A stretch of DNA of 64,000 bases from Desulfoluna limicola (GCF_021654575.1 NZ_AP024488.1:2751501-2815500); one strand, 5' to 3'; positions 8,347-16,503 are shown, numbered from the stretch's first letter. The notes: a model not told the origin generated them from the letters alone. A program made the numbers and translations.

Positions 8347-8536
8347 GTAAACGATACAGGAAAAACCCAAGTATCCTCCGGGGATTACACAACAACGACC
8401 ACCGACCTCCCATGACGCTGACAACCCTGCGCTGCACCTTAGCTTACTGAGCAGGCAAACAGGGCATGCCCGGCCCCTGGTGCCTACAGTGTAAAAGATG
8501 AACAAAAACCATCAGGACAGACAAGGTAAAGAAACC

Positions 8537-10012
8537 ATGGACAAACCCGGATACGCCATCAGCGAGTATCACGACACACGAAAAGTCTACGAACAACTCA
8601 ACGCGCTTATCAGCCAACCCATCCGCACTATTCGAAAGGATGCCATGGACGAGTATCTCTCGTACTTCGAGGCAAAGTGCACCACCTCAAAAAAAATGAT
8701 GGGTGAAGCGGAAAAGGTGATTCCAGGTGCTGTCCAGCACAACCTGGCGTTCAACTACCCCTTTCCCCTGGCCTTTAGCAAGGCTGAAGGGGCCTTCCTT
8801 CATGACGTCGATGGCAACAAGTACATCGATTTCCTCCAGGCAGGCGGTCCCACGGTCCTTGGAAGCAACCCCGAACCGGTTCGTGAGAAGGTGATTGAGC
8901 TTCTGAACTCCTGCGGTCCGTCCACGGGCCTCTTCCACGAATATGAAATGAAGCTGGCCTCATTCATCTGCCACCGGTTCAAGGGGGTTGAGATGTTCCG
9001 CATGCTTGGCAGCGGCACCGAGGCCTGCATGGCCGCGGTTCGTGTGGCACGTGTGGCCACGAAGAAGAAAAACATCATCAAGCTTGGCGGTGCCTACCAC
9101 GGGTGGAGCGACCAGCTCTCATACGGCAACCGCATTCCCGGACTTCGTTTCTTAGAGTCCCACGGCATTCCCCTTGCCTGCTTCAAGTACACCCAGGAGG
9201 TCTTCCCCAACGACATCGCTGCCCTTGAAAAGCAGCTCAAGTGGAACAGGATCCGTGGCGGAACCGCCGCTGTGTTTATGGAGCCCATGGGCCCCGAAAG
9301 CGGCACCCGGCCCCTGGATTACGACTACAACGCCCAGGCGCGAGACCTCTGCACAAAATACGGTGCCCTTCTCGTCTTTGACGAAGTGGTCACCGCTTTT
9401 CGTATCGGGGTGGATGGGGCCCAGGGCTACTTCGGCGTCACACCGGACCTCACCATCTTCGGCAAGGTGGTGGCCGGCGGCTACCCCTCGGCCGGCGGAA
9501 TCGGCGGCAAGACGGAATACATGGCCTGCCTGGCCGGTGGACTCGGCGGAAAGAAGTCAAAAAAAGCCCACGTGGGGGGCACCATGGCAGCCAACCCCTT
9601 GAGCTCGGCAGCCGGCTACTACACCGTGAAGATGATCGAAGAGACCAACGCCTGTGAAGTGGCCGGAAAAGCCGGAGACCGCCTCACCCAGGGGCTCCAG
9701 ACGCTTATCGATACATACGGGCTCCCCTTTGTGGCGTACAACCAGGGGTCCATCTGCCACCTGGAGACGGTGGGCACCATGCTCTTTGACATCAACATCT
9801 TCAGGCCCTGGGAGATCCCGGCCAAGATCAAGGAGATCCACGCTCGTAAAGACGTCATGACCCACATGGGCGCCGCCTACATGGCCGAAGGCCTCGTGAC
9901 CCTTGCCGGAAGCCGCCTCTACACCTCGGCCGCCGACACCGATGAAATCATCGACGACGCCCTGACCAGGTTTGAACGTGTCTTCAAAAATGTAGACGGC
10001 GTCAAAGCATAA
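8537..10012 (+). CDS. Class III (PLP) aminotransferase, glutamate-1-semialdehyde aminomutase-like
   Basis: A pyridoxal-phosphate enzyme of aminotransferase class III, about 491 residues. The core shows NPEPVREKVIELL and GSGTEACMAAVRVARVAT (phosphate-binding GSEA-like loop). AYHGWSDQ is the conserved YHG, LVFDEVVTAFR holds the DEV Asp that contacts the ring nitrogen, and IFGKVVAGGYPSAG contains the Schiff-base Lys. The overall pattern is closest to HemL-like aminotransferases, but with a roughly 80-residue N-terminal extension. The genomic context is not haem synthesis. It lies with two class II aldolases, a TetR regulator and a sugar kinase, so it probably acts on a sugar- or aldehyde-derived substrate. 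The start at 8537 has AAGG ten bases upstream; an earlier ATG at 8498 lacks one. The true substrate is unknown. Confidence 0.85.
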   Translation: MDKPGYAISEYHDTRKVYEQLNALISQPIRTIRKDAMDEYLSYFEAKCTTSKKMMGEAEKVIPGAVQHNLAFNYPFPLAFSKAEGAFLHDVDGNKYIDFLQAGGPTVLGSNPEPVREKVIELLNSCGPSTGLFHEYEMKLASFICHRFKGVEMFRMLGSGTEACMAAVRVARVATKKKNIIKLGGAYHGWSDQLSYGNRIPGLRFLESHGIPLACFKYTQEVFPNDIAALEKQLKWNRIRGGTAAVFMEPMGPESGTRPLDYDYNAQARDLCTKYGALLVFDEVVTAFRIGVDGAQGYFGVTPDLTIFGKVVAGGYPSAGGIGGKTEYMACLAGGLGGKKSKKAHVGGTMAANPLSSAAGYYTVKMIEETNACEVAGKAGDRLTQGLQTLIDTYGLPFVAYNQGSICHLETVGTMLFDINIFRPWEIPAKIKEIHARKDVMTHMGAAYMAEGLVTLAGSRLYTSAADTDEIIDDALTRFERVFKNVDGVKA

Positions 10013-10018
10013 AAACAT

Positions 10019-10238
10019 GCCTCCGGCGGCCCTGCCGGGAGCCAACCTCTTGAAAAGTTTGATAAACAGGCTTTAAGGGCTATTCCCCCGCTTCGCTGGT
10101 GTTGGCAAACCAGATGTCTCAGGTTTAATGGGTAAGCCGCCTCCTTTTCTCTCAGCCCCGCAGGGGCTGAGAGAAAAGGAGGCGGCAACCGAAAAGTTTT
10201 TGCAGAGCTTTTTTCAAAAAGCGACCCGCCGGAGGCAT
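10019..10238. repeat. GC-rich repeat element, copy B, inside the operon
   Basis: Begins seven bases after the aminotransferase stop with GCCTCCGGCGGCCCTGCCGG and ends with CCGCCGGAGGCAT. The left 50 bases, including TTTGATAAACAGG then TTTAA, resemble copies C and D. The centre carries the long hairpin at 10136-10186. It separates the aminotransferase from the first aldolase by about 275 bases. Confidence 0.7.
10136..10186. other. Perfect 24-bp inverted repeat (hairpin) within the operon leader
   Basis: Two exact 24-base arms (10136-10159 and 10163-10186) face each other across a 3-base loop. The left arm begins GCCGCCTCCTTTTCTC and ends AGCCCC. As RNA this would be very stable. There is no T-run after it, so it looks like a processing or stability element rather than a simple terminator. 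Confidence 0.85.
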
Positions 10239-10287
10239 AGCTGAATAGTTACTATAGAAACTTACCTGTCATCAAAAGGATCATTCC

Positions 10288-10926
10288 ATGGAACTCAAAG
10301 AAGTCCGTGATATCGTGTATCAGGCAGGCCTGAATCTGGTGAAGGAGGGGCTTGTGGCCCGCACCTGGGGCAACATCAGTGTGCGCCTGGATGAAGGCCG
10401 CTTCGTCATCACACCCAGCGGCAGGACCTATGAGACCCTTAAGCCCGAAGAGATCGTGGTGGTGAATATCGAGGATCTCTCCCACGAAGGAGACATCAAA
10501 CCATCGTCAGAAAAAGGGATGCATGCCGAGGTCTACAAAAACCGCCCTGAAATTCAGGCAGTGGTCCACACCCATCAGCTCCACGCCTCCACCGTCGCCG
10601 CAGCCCGCAAAGAGGTGACAGGGCTCTCAGAGGCCCATGCCCGATGTCTCGGCGAAACGGTTCAATGTGCTGCCTATGCCCTGCCCGGAACAAAAAAGCT
10701 TAAGCTCGCCGCTGGCTCAGCCCTTGACGGGAATCGCAAGGCGGCCCTTCTGGCCAACCACGGCGCCGTCTGCATCGGAGAGTCCATGGAAGAGGCCTTC
10801 CTGGTGGCCAAAACCCTTGAAGAGGCGTGCGAAGCCTTCATCGCGGACTCCTTTTCCAAGCGCTATGGGAAATCCGACCTCTCCCTTAGCGGAATGCATG
10901 ACCATTACCTTAAAACCCTGGCCTGA
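10288..10926 (+). CDS. Class II aldolase/adducin family protein, catalytically intact
   Basis: A 212-residue zinc-dependent aldolase of the fuculose/rhamnulose/ribulose-phosphate epimerase superfamily. Such enzymes cleave or epimerise sugar phosphates. All expected active-site residues are present: TWGNISVR (substrate phosphate loop), TPSGRTYETL, the catalytic Glu in KPSSEKGMH, the zinc pair HTH in VVHTHQLHAS and the third zinc His in LANHGAVCIG. AAGGA lies eight bases before the ATG. The next gene starts 12 bases downstream and encodes a paralogue without these residues. The acceptor and substrate are unknown. The FGGY kinase in the same predicted regulon could supply a phosphorylated ketose. 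Confidence 0.9.
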   Translation: MELKEVRDIVYQAGLNLVKEGLVARTWGNISVRLDEGRFVITPSGRTYETLKPEEIVVVNIEDLSHEGDIKPSSEKGMHAEVYKNRPEIQAVVHTHQLHASTVAAARKEVTGLSEAHARCLGETVQCAAYALPGTKKLKLAAGSALDGNRKAALLANHGAVCIGESMEEAFLVAKTLEEACEAFIADSFSKRYGKSDLSLSGMHDHYLKTLA

Positions 10927-10938
10927 AAGGAGCGCCCC

Positions 10939-11586
10939 ATGACGATCCCATCCATTTCCCAGGAAATCTGCACCCGGGCCCAGGCTCTCCTCACCGAAGG
11001 CATTGCCACGGACGCAACAGGATGCCTCAGCGCCCGCATAGGAAACCATGTGGTCATCACACCGGAAGGCAAAAACCTCTCCGAGCTTACCCCTGATGCC
11101 CTTTCTGTGGTGGACATCCCCACCTGCACGCCCGTGGAAGGCCCCAAGCCGGACAGCCGCTTCCCCCTGCATGTGGCTCTCTATAAAAAAAGAAAAAAGC
11201 TGGGCGCCCTTCTCCACGCAGACAGCTTGAGCATCCTCACCGCCTCACGGGCAGGGGTTGAAGTCCCGCCCCTCCTGGACGACATGGCCCAGATCGTCGG
11301 GGTCTCAACCAAAGTGGCCACCACCTGGCCCTACCGCGGCACAGGCCCCGTCACCTCAGCCATGAAGGGCCGAAACGCCGTCCTTCTCAAAGACGCAGGC
11401 GGCCTTTGCGGCGCCGGTAACTTTGAGGACGCCCACGCCGTGGCCCAGGTCCTTGAGAAGGGCTGCAAAGCCTTTATCGAAGCCACCTTCCTGGGGGGCG
11501 GCGTAAAAATCAACCGATTCGAAGCCCTGCTCATGCGCACCGTCTACCTGCTCAAGTACGCAAAGCAGAACGCCAAGAACAGATAG
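10939..11586 (+). CDS. Class II aldolase-like protein lacking catalytic residues (pseudoenzyme)
   Basis: A 215-residue paralogue of the preceding aldolase, with AAGGAG six bases before the start and only 12 bases between genes. The fold is kept: VVITPEGKNLSELTPDALSVVDI, then KPDSRFPLHVALY, and RNAVLLKDAGGLCG, all aligning without gaps to the first copy. The working residues have changed. The catalytic Glu is Arg (SSEK to DSRF), the zinc pair HTH is HAD, and the third zinc His is Ala (ANHG to KDAG). It therefore should not bind the catalytic zinc in the normal way. A partner subunit, regulator of the first aldolase, or a new non-metal function are all possible; sequence alone does not decide. 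Confidence 0.8.
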   Translation: MTIPSISQEICTRAQALLTEGIATDATGCLSARIGNHVVITPEGKNLSELTPDALSVVDIPTCTPVEGPKPDSRFPLHVALYKKRKKLGALLHADSLSILTASRAGVEVPPLLDDMAQIVGVSTKVATTWPYRGTGPVTSAMKGRNAVLLKDAGGLCGAGNFEDAHAVAQVLEKGCKAFIEATFLGGGVKINRFEALLMRTVYLLKYAKQNAKNR

Positions 11587-11790
11587 GGCCATCAAGCAAG
11601 CCTCCGGCGGCAAGGTGGAGGCATGCTTTTACCATGCACTTTGGCCATAAAAAGGGATGGTTTTTTTGCACACGTTATTTTTCGTTCCTTAGATTCAGGT
11701 TCTGGGCTCTTCGTTCGACGAATCGGCCTCGACCATGGCCTTTTTCAGAGTTGCCGGAGCAAAACGACGCCACAACCATTCGCCCAATTT
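11587..11790. repeat. Convergent intergenic region with repeat end
   Basis: About 200 bases between the aldolase-like gene and tetR, which converge. Bases 11600-11622 hold GCCTCCGGCGGCAAGGTG followed by GAGGC, a repeat end that itself forms a stem (GCCTCC/GGAGGC), 14 bases after the stop. Nothing else is recognised. Confidence 0.6.
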
Positions 11791-12381
11791 TTACCCACCC
11801 AGTAACCCCGATGACAGGATATCGTAGAGGGTTTCCACGGCTTTTTCTTCACTGCCCTCGTCGGGGTTCTGAAGAATATGGCTGCAGACACTGTCGATGA
11901 TGCCGGCCAGGGCCACGGCAGAGAGTTTCAGGTCGATATTTTTTATATACCCCTTCTGCTGGCCCCAGGAGAGCATCTCTGCGATAAAGTCAATAAAGCG
12001 GGAGCGGACCCGCTCGATCTCCACCAGAACCTCGTCGTCGATACCGCTTGAAAGCTCGTTGAAAATAATGTGGGCAAGATCGCTGTGCTGCATGTAGAGA
12101 CGCACAATCGTGGACACCAGCAAATGAAAGTGCTCTGGAAATGGAAGATCGGATACCAGCTCAGCACGGACCTTCCGGACAATTTCTTCCATGCCCTCGG
12201 TAACCGTGGCAGCAAACAGAAGACTTTTGCTGGAAAAGTTATAGTAGAGGGTCCCCTTGGCCACTTCGGCCATGACGGCGATCTCATCCATGCGTGCCTG
12301 GTGAAAGCCCTTTTGCGAAAAAATGGTGGCAGCAGCGTCAAGTATTTGTTTGTGTTTGTTGCTTGTTTTTGCGGAACCCAT
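11791..12381 (-). CDS. TetR/AcrR-family transcriptional regulator
   Basis: A 196-residue regulator. The ATG at 12381 is preceded by GGAGG three bases upstream; the frame extends further but without a better start. An N-terminal helix-turn-helix is clear: KQILDAAATIFSQKGFHQAR then MDEIAVMAEVAKGTLYYNF, with the TetR signature KGTLYYNFSSKSLL. The C-terminal ligand and dimer domain (about 70-196) has no diagnostic ligand motif. It probably controls the aminotransferase-aldolase operon and the kinase, because TGAC-N2-GTCA palindromes lie before both and before tetR itself. The inducer is unknown, presumably a pathway intermediate. Confidence 0.9.
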   Translation of the reverse strand: MGSAKTSNKHKQILDAAATIFSQKGFHQARMDEIAVMAEVAKGTLYYNFSSKSLLFAATVTEGMEEIVRKVRAELVSDLPFPEHFHLLVSTIVRLYMQHSDLAHIIFNELSSGIDDEVLVEIERVRSRFIDFIAEMLSWGQQKGYIKNIDLKLSAVALAGIIDSVCSHILQNPDEGSEEKAVETLYDILSSGLLGG

Positions 12382-12572
12382 GGTCCTCCGATTTTTCCCC
12401 GTGAATTTACCCGTAGCGTGATAAAACCCGTCACAGACTCTCCCACAAGGATCATGCATCAGCAATCCGGACCATGAAAAAGGGAGTCGAAAGGAGTGAC
12501 AAGCTTTTGTTGTTCCTATCAGGGGTGCCCGATCAAATGCCTGATATCTGATCACTTCTACCCCATTTGACC

Positions 12573-12582
12573 TGACCGGTCA
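12573..12582. promoter_or_regulatory. TetR autoregulatory operator
   Basis: TGACCGGTCA is a perfect 10-base palindrome sharing the TGAC-N2-GTCA core with the sites at 8297 and 14416. On the minus strand it overlaps a possible -35 box (TTGACC) for tetR, with TAGAAG 17 bases on, so autorepression is likely. Confidence 0.6.
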
Positions 12583-12600
12583 ATTTCTTCCGGGGCCGTT

Positions 12601-14202
12601 TTAATTCAGCGTTTTGAAAAGTTTTTTATTTTTTGTGTAGAGCTTTTTAAAGACGTCAAAATTGCGATCGTACATGGGTTTAAACTCGGCCCTTGGCTCA
12701 TACGTTTTCTCCACATGGATCAGCGGTTTGGCCGCAGCAAAGGAGGGCATCAGCCCAAGCCCTACAGCGCACACAACAGCGGCACCTGCCGCGCCGCTGT
12801 CCTGAGGGTTTTCTATGGTCTCAATGCGGCGCCCCGTTATATCGCTCATGATCTGACACCAAACCGATGACTTGGCACCGCCTCCCACAAAGCGAACCAC
12901 ATCCTGTCTCGGGATCCGCTTCTCCATTGCCTCCAGCATCCACCGTTTGTGGAAAGCGACCCCCTCAAGAACGGCCCGGATCATTCGGCGTTTGCCCGTG
13001 TTCAAGCCGATATTGAAAAAGATTCCGCGAGCGCTGGCATCTTCCCTTGGGGCCCGGTTGCCGTGGAGCCAGGGGGTAAACAGGACATTTCCCGCACCCG
13101 GGCTGGTCTCGTTCACAGCGTTGTTCATAAGAGTGTAGAGTTCCCCCAATTCCTCGCACACCGTATCGTGCTCCCTGCCCTTCAGGTAGACACCGATGGC
13201 ATCCATGGCCAAGTGATCCCGCACCCACTGGAGACATGCCCCTGATGTCTCCTGCTCAGCCACAAAGTTGTAGTGCGAAGGGATAGCCCCCAGAATTGAG
13301 GCCATGAAATTGGTGATGTCTACGTACCGCTTGTCCACGTTGGAAACCACCCAACCGGACGTCCCCACATAGATATGGGTATCGTTAAGATTTAGACAGC
13401 CGGAGCCGATGGTGGTGAGGGTCACGTCCCCTCCCCCGCCGAATACGGGTGTGCCGGCACTTAGTCCCAGCTCTTGAGCCGCAACGTGGGTCAGCCCCCC
13501 CACCACATCTGTGGACGCCACAACCCTGGGAAGGTGGGCCATATCCACTCCAAACCCCTTGCAGAGCCCCTTATGCCACCCCTCTTTTCCCTTTCGCGTA
13601 TCGTAGATAAACGTAATATGGGCCGAATCCGGTGTCATCCCATACTCCCCCGTGCAGCGAAGAATCAGGTAGTCCTTCACGTCCAGCCACTTGTGGACCT
13701 TGCTGAAGAGATCCGGCTCATTGTCCTTCACCCAGTGATACTTCCACAACGGATCTTTGGGAGTTGCGGCAATTCCGCCGGTAATACGAAGGGTCCGCAA
13801 AAGGGTCAATGCATCAATGTTGCTGATGCGAAAGAGCCCTTTTCGAAGATACCTATCAATCTGATCGGTGGCGCGACCGTCCAGGTACACCATGGGGTTT
13901 CGAAGAGCCGCTCCGTCCTCATTCACAACAATGGAGCCCTGCATCTGGCAGCAAAAGGAGATTCCCTTGATATCCGAGGCGGCAATGCCGGTCTTCTTGA
14001 GTACCAAGCGGGTGGAGTGGCACAAGGCACCCCACCACTCATCCACGCACTGCTCGGCGCCCCCGTCCTCCGTGATGTAAAGGGGGTACTCCGCTATCTC
14101 GGAGGCCACCTTGATCAGGGTGTCGCCGATACGGTAAATGCACGTCTTGCAACCCGTTGTTCCGACATCAAAGGTAAGGACATGGGTCGATTGGTCTGCC
14201 AT
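12601..14202 (-). CDS. FGGY-family carbohydrate kinase (xylulokinase/LsrK-like)
   Basis: A 533-residue ATP-dependent sugar kinase. The ATG at 14202 has GGAGGG four to five bases upstream; longer readings of the frame lack this. The N-terminal phosphate-1 loop is FDVGTTGCKTCIY. The second half has PVFGGGGDVTLTTIGSG, VGTSGWVVSN and the adenosine-binding VRFVGGGAKSSVWCQIMSDI, the FGGY signature region of this family. NPMVYLDGRATDQI and RAPREDASARGIFFNI are the usual substrate-side segments. The gene is followed by tetR in the same direction. It has its own operator and promoter matching those of the aminotransferase operon. The sugar is not identifiable; xylulokinase and AI-2 kinase are the nearest named families. 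Confidence 0.88.
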   Translation of the reverse strand: MADQSTHVLTFDVGTTGCKTCIYRIGDTLIKVASEIAEYPLYITEDGGAEQCVDEWWGALCHSTRLVLKKTGIAASDIKGISFCCQMQGSIVVNEDGAALRNPMVYLDGRATDQIDRYLRKGLFRISNIDALTLLRTLRITGGIAATPKDPLWKYHWVKDNEPDLFSKVHKWLDVKDYLILRCTGEYGMTPDSAHITFIYDTRKGKEGWHKGLCKGFGVDMAHLPRVVASTDVVGGLTHVAAQELGLSAGTPVFGGGGDVTLTTIGSGCLNLNDTHIYVGTSGWVVSNVDKRYVDITNFMASILGAIPSHYNFVAEQETSGACLQWVRDHLAMDAIGVYLKGREHDTVCEELGELYTLMNNAVNETSPGAGNVLFTPWLHGNRAPREDASARGIFFNIGLNTGKRRMIRAVLEGVAFHKRWMLEAMEKRIPRQDVVRFVGGGAKSSVWCQIMSDITGRRIETIENPQDSGAAGAAVVCAVGLGLMPSFAAAKPLIHVEKTYEPRAEFKPMYDRNFDVFKKLYTKNKKLFKTLN

Positions 14203-14378
14203 CACTCCCTCCATCGGCTCGCAAGTGCACCCGCCTTCGTACCTCAGGCCGTACACCTGTGCCTACGGGCTTAGCCCGTGGGAAACGTCATGGGTTATTT
14301 GACCTTCTTTGTGGAGCCCGAAGGCATTTCGCGTTCCACCTGAACGCCGATCCGCCTGCTTAATCATGTTTCACAAAA

Positions 14379-14408
14379 ACCATACCCGAGAGTCAAGAAC
14401 GGTGTCAA
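14379..14408 (-). promoter_or_regulatory. Predicted sigma70 promoter of the kinase gene
   Basis: On the minus strand, TTGACA (14408-14403) and TATGGT (14384-14379) are separated by 18 bases. The operator at 14416-14429 ends seven bases upstream of the -35 box, the same geometry as at the aminotransferase promoter. Confidence 0.6.
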
Positions 14409-14415
14409 CATCAAA

Positions 14416-14429
14416 ACTGACCAGTCAGT
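14416..14429. promoter_or_regulatory. TetR-type operator of the kinase gene
   Basis: ACTGACCAGTCAGT, identical over all 14 bases to the site at 8297-8310. It lies about 215 bases upstream of the kinase start codon. The intervening region also has an ACGGGCTTAGCCCGT hairpin (14264-14290 area) of the repeat family. Confidence 0.7.
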
Positions 14430-14578
14430 ACAATTACAACCTGTGTCATGGAACCCGAGATGCTGCCCAACCCCTCATCACGATGGCCTATTGGTATGCC
14501 CCAGGATTGACACCCAAAGAGGCCCCGTGTTAAAAATCGCCCCATGCCCCTTAACCCAGCCACCCAAAGGCGGTTTTC

Positions 14579-15247
14579 ATGACACGCACGGCAGCATTTT
14601 TCGACTTTGACCGCACACTCATTGCCGCAGACAGCCAGAGAGAGGAGGCCCTTTCCCTTGTACGAAAGCACCGCCCAAGCCTCCTCTACCCCTTCCGACT
14701 GTTGAAGGTGGTTGCCGCCGAGCCGTTCTACAAAAAAAATCTCATCGATCACGACCGATACAACCGCATCTACCTGACCTCATATAAAGGTATCCCCCTT
14801 GCAAGGCTGCAGGCCCATGCCGAAAACCTATACAAAACACAACTGAAGCCCCTGCTCTTCCAGGAAATGCTCGCCCGCATGGAAGCTCACAGGAGCCGGG
14901 GCCACCTCATCATCGTGGTCTCCGCCACCAGCAGCCACCTCATTGAACCCTTCATTGAGGAATGCAGCCCCGACGCCTGGGTCGCCACCCCCATTGAAAC
15001 CAATGACAACGGGATCTGCACAGGCCGACCCGACAGCAACGTCTGCGTCGGCCGGGAAAAGGCACGAGCCATGGAGCGTATTGCCGAACGCCTCGACATC
15101 AGCCTCGAAACCTCCCATGCCTACTCCGACCATCACGCCGACCTTGAATTCCTCGAAGCCGTCGGCCACCCCACGGTGGTCAACCCCACACCGCTTCTTG
15201 CTGAAATCGCCAATGAGCGAGGGTGGCAGGTAAAAAGAGTCCCCTGA
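14579..15247 (+). CDS. HAD-superfamily (subfamily IB) phosphatase
   Basis: A 222-residue hydrolase of the haloacid dehalogenase superfamily, subfamily IB (SerB/CicA-like). Motif I is FFDFDRTLIAADS, with Asp9 the predicted nucleophile and Asp11 the general acid. Motif II is IIVVSATSSHLIEPF (the Ser). The motif III/IV region has GREKARAMERIAERL (Lys) and SHAYSDHHADLEFLEAVG, which holds the SDxxxD metal-binding pair in a variant form (SDHHAD). These proteins dephosphorylate small molecules such as phosphoserine or lysophosphatidic acid; the substrate cannot be told. AGGCGG lies upstream of the ATG. The gene appears to stand alone. Confidence 0.88.
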   Translation: MTRTAAFFDFDRTLIAADSQREEALSLVRKHRPSLLYPFRLLKVVAAEPFYKKNLIDHDRYNRIYLTSYKGIPLARLQAHAENLYKTQLKPLLFQEMLARMEAHRSRGHLIIVVSATSSHLIEPFIEECSPDAWVATPIETNDNGICTGRPDSNVCVGREKARAMERIAERLDISLETSHAYSDHHADLEFLEAVGHPTVVNPTPLLAEIANERGWQVKRVP

Positions 15248-15855
15248 TGTGACAAAACACAGAGGGCAGAGAAAATGCTAAAAACCCTGCCTCAGGCGGC
15301 AAGCTGAGCCACCTTGAGTGCTAAAATCGCATGCGCTCCGGAAGAGTCAGAGCACCTCGCGTCCGCAGTCGCGCAGAGTGAGAGAGCATGCGATCTCTGT
15401 CACCAGTTCATCCCTGCATGCTTGTGGTCCAGCTCTACCCAACCCGTTCCCCCTTTGTCCAATTTATCGAACATTCCAGGCATTCACGATAAAGGAATGC
15501 AGCCCTTTGGTGTGCGATTGTGAACGGACAATAACCTTGTGCCCCTTTCACTGTTCAGCCGCCATCAATGGTCCTTGCACTATCGCCCCTTCCTTTCCGC
15601 CCTTGTTGCACAAGGCTTTTCGCCTTGAGTCCCACCTTCTTTGATCCGCCTTTAAAAAAAAACACAGTCGTTGGTCCGGTTGGAACGGAATGTGAACTAC
15701 CTGTAAATAACACCTCAGGTCAACCACCCCGTACCATGGGATGAGTGATAGCGTTCCAGGATCTATCTTTCCACTTCTCCATGTTCGTTTATGGCCTGAC
15801 AAACCAACAACGCCAGTAACTGTTGCCTAATTGATGAAAACCATGGAGAAATACA
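15248..15855. other. Long intergenic region with repeat segments
   Basis: About 600 bases without a supported gene. Bases 15289-15318 carry a diverged repeat end (GCCTCAGGCGGCAAGCTG, then AGCCACCTTGAG). Bases 15360-15384 (CGTCCGCAGTCGCGCAG then AGTGAGAG) resemble 18202-18226, suggesting that a second segment is shared between the two sites. The remainder presumably holds the promoter of the gene at 15856. Confidence 0.5.
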
Positions 15856-16266
15856 ATGAAAAACATGACCTTAAAAATGACACAATGCCTCATGATTGCC
15901 GGGATCCTTATGATAACCGCACCCCCCAGCATTGCAGGGCTGACAAGCCTGAACGATCAGGAACTGAAAGGGATCACCGCCCAGAGCGGCATTCAAACCC
16001 TTATGGATGATAGCTTGACGGAAGAGCAGAGACGGGAACAGGAAAAAAACAACAGCCCGGTTCAGGCACTCATGGCCCTTAACCAAGTGCTCCCTTCTGA
16101 GTTGCTCAGAGACATTCAAAATGCGCAGCGGACCTTCAATGACAGCACCCGCATCGTTCGAGAGGTAAACACCATGCACAAAGAGGTCTTGGCGGTACCC
16201 ACCGCCATCTCGACCATTACGACCATCATCAGCCTGCCTGCCATGGGAGTCGGGGGGTTCTTCTAA
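15856..16266 (+). CDS. Small secreted protein with an ELxxITAQSGI motif
   Basis: A 136-residue exported protein. Residues 1-28 are a signal peptide (positive start, CLMIAGILMITAPPSIAG). Just after cleavage is LTSLNDQELKGITAQSGI. This resembles the L-x-D-x-E-L-x-x-I/V-T-x-Q-x-G-I block found at the mature N terminus of many uncharacterised surface and secreted proteins of Proteobacteria and Desulfobacterota. The middle is charged and helical (TEEQRREQEKNN), and the end is hydrophobic and glycine-rich (TTIISLPAMGVGGFF). GGAG is present before the start (ATGGAGAAATACA, then ATG). A strong terminator follows, so it is a single-gene unit. The function is unknown. Confidence 0.7.
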   Translation: MKNMTLKMTQCLMIAGILMITAPPSIAGLTSLNDQELKGITAQSGIQTLMDDSLTEEQRREQEKNNSPVQALMALNQVLPSELLRDIQNAQRTFNDSTRIVREVNTMHKEVLAVPTAISTITTIISLPAMGVGGFF

Positions 16267-16295
16267 CCCCTGCACTCGGGATCGAACCAGGACTC

Positions 16296-16329
16296 AAAAC
16301 GGCCGACGTAATCATACGTCGGCCGTTTT
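16296..16329 (+). terminator. Intrinsic terminator
   Basis: AAAACGGCCGACGTA, a 4-base loop ATCA, and the exact complement TACGTCGGCCGTTTT. A 15-bp stem with A and T flanks that could work in both directions; it is 29 bases after the stop of the secreted protein gene. Confidence 0.9.
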
Positions 16330-16503
16330 CATCTCAATCGCCTGCTTAAATCCATAAATGTCTCGCATTCCGGTGAGTTTAAAACCACGGGCACGATGTT
16401 TCATTCCCCTGTTATCATGCGGCGTATACACCGCTTGAAGGGAATTTCTGTCCCAAGGCGCCTGTCATAGAAGGCCCCCCCGCTCAATACTCATGATCTT
16501 GTG

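Larger units (their letters stand above)
8157..8536. other. Regulatory region upstream of the aminotransferase operon
   Basis: About 380 bases holding two operator-like palindromes and a consensus promoter, annotated separately. The predicted untranslated leader from about 8353 to 8536 is about 185 bases; I see no strong structure in it that matches a known riboswitch. Confidence 0.5.

Noticed and set aside
16267..16300. GATCGAACC segment that looks like a tRNA T-arm
   Set aside because: No acceptor, D or anticodon arm can be built around it on either strand, and it overlaps a protein terminator region.
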